NCBI GenBank assembly: GCA_002771395.1
Contig: PCSS01000069.1
Location: 1 to 6,584, forward strand
From: Bacteroidetes bacterium CG23_combo_of_CG06-09_8_20_14_all_32_9
GTDB lineage: Bacteria > Bacteroidota > Bacteroidia > Bacteroidales > GWA2-32-17
Length of the DNA: 6,584 bases
Reading direction: 5' to 3'
A model generated the notes under the pieces. It had not been told where the DNA came from, ran no database searches, and was given only the letters and a program-made list of their open reading frames with translations. This document shows positions 6,392-6,584 of the stretch, piece after piece (positions within the stretch are counted from its first letter, which is position 1; the number at the start of each line of letters is the position of its first letter). The position numbers and the translations under genes are program-made.

Positions 6392-6560
6392 AGAGTCTGT
6401 CCGTAAAGTCGAAAAATTTGAAAAATAATATCAGAATTTTAAAATTTGATATTTCAGGTATAAGGCATAAAGGTATAGGTTATAAGGGGTTCGCTTTATT
6501 CCCTATTTCCTTATACCATATTCCTTAAAATGAAAAAGATTGATATTACAGACAAACACT
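6392..6560. repeat. MITE-like element with AATT flanks
   Basis: A 169-bp non-coding unit has terminal inverted repeats: AGAGTCTGTCCGTAAAGTC at the left and, on the complement, AGTGTTTGTCTGTAATATC at the right, identical at 14 of 19 positions. It is bounded on both sides by AATT (6388-6391 and 6561-6564), a possible target duplication. Outside each AATT a further copy of the end sequence points away: 6369-6387 on the left and AGTGTCTGTACATAAAGTC at 6565-6583 on the right, so each junction is a palindrome around AATT. The interior holds the GGTATAAGG hairpin. No transposase is encoded, and the mobilising enzyme cannot be named. Confidence 0.6.
6456..6525. repeat. Hairpin-forming dispersed repeat, right copy
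   Basis: This block shares CATAAAGGTATAGG-type units with the repeat at 151-213. Its own inverted repeat is GGTATAAGG at 6457-6465 against CCTTATACC at 6509-6517, with additional partial pairing inside. It lies wholly within the MITE-like element at 6392-6560, which suggests that the hairpin is the core of that element or was carried by it. Confidence 0.6.
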
Positions 6561-6584
6561 AATTAGTGTCTGTACATAAAGTCA

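Overview
The window reads as chromosomal DNA from a member of the Bacteroidota, probably an environmental or uncultured lineage. The evidence is strong A+T richness, genes without clear Shine-Dalgarno sites, several TAnnTTTG-like -7 promoter elements, and protein variants (SRAP starting MCFHNALS, UmuC, a secreted MORN protein) that look typical of that phylum. This assignment is inferred from pattern, not from a search.

Layout. Positions 1-347 hold no convincing gene, only a hairpin-forming dispersed repeat. A cation diffusion facilitator transporter (348-1193, +) follows. Between it and the next gene lies a decayed group II intron: a reverse-transcriptase fragment with in-frame stops (about 1243-1457), then recognisable domains V and VI (1546-1632). 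Next come a Y-family polymerase gene umuC (best start 1671, to 2933) and, 49 bp later, a SRAP/YedK abasic-site protein gene (2983-3657). The convergent gap 3658-3888 holds a half-copy of a repeat and a long imperfect inverted repeat. On the minus strand are a secreted MORN-repeat protein (3889-4728) and a saccharopine dehydrogenase-family enzyme resembling lysine 6-dehydrogenase (4863-6005). The last 530 bp are non-coding and include a 169-bp MITE-like element (6392-6560) flanked by AATT and by further copies of its own ends.

How the genes relate. umuC and the SRAP gene form a credible co-transcribed DNA-damage-tolerance pair: one copies past lesions, the other shields abasic sites in single-stranded DNA. 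No umuD is visible, and the intron remnant occupies the position just upstream where umuD often lies. The other three genes have no evident functional link to this pair. I see no clearly new multi-gene system. The most informative signals are the decayed intron beside an orphan umuC and the family of small palindromic repeats in the flanks.
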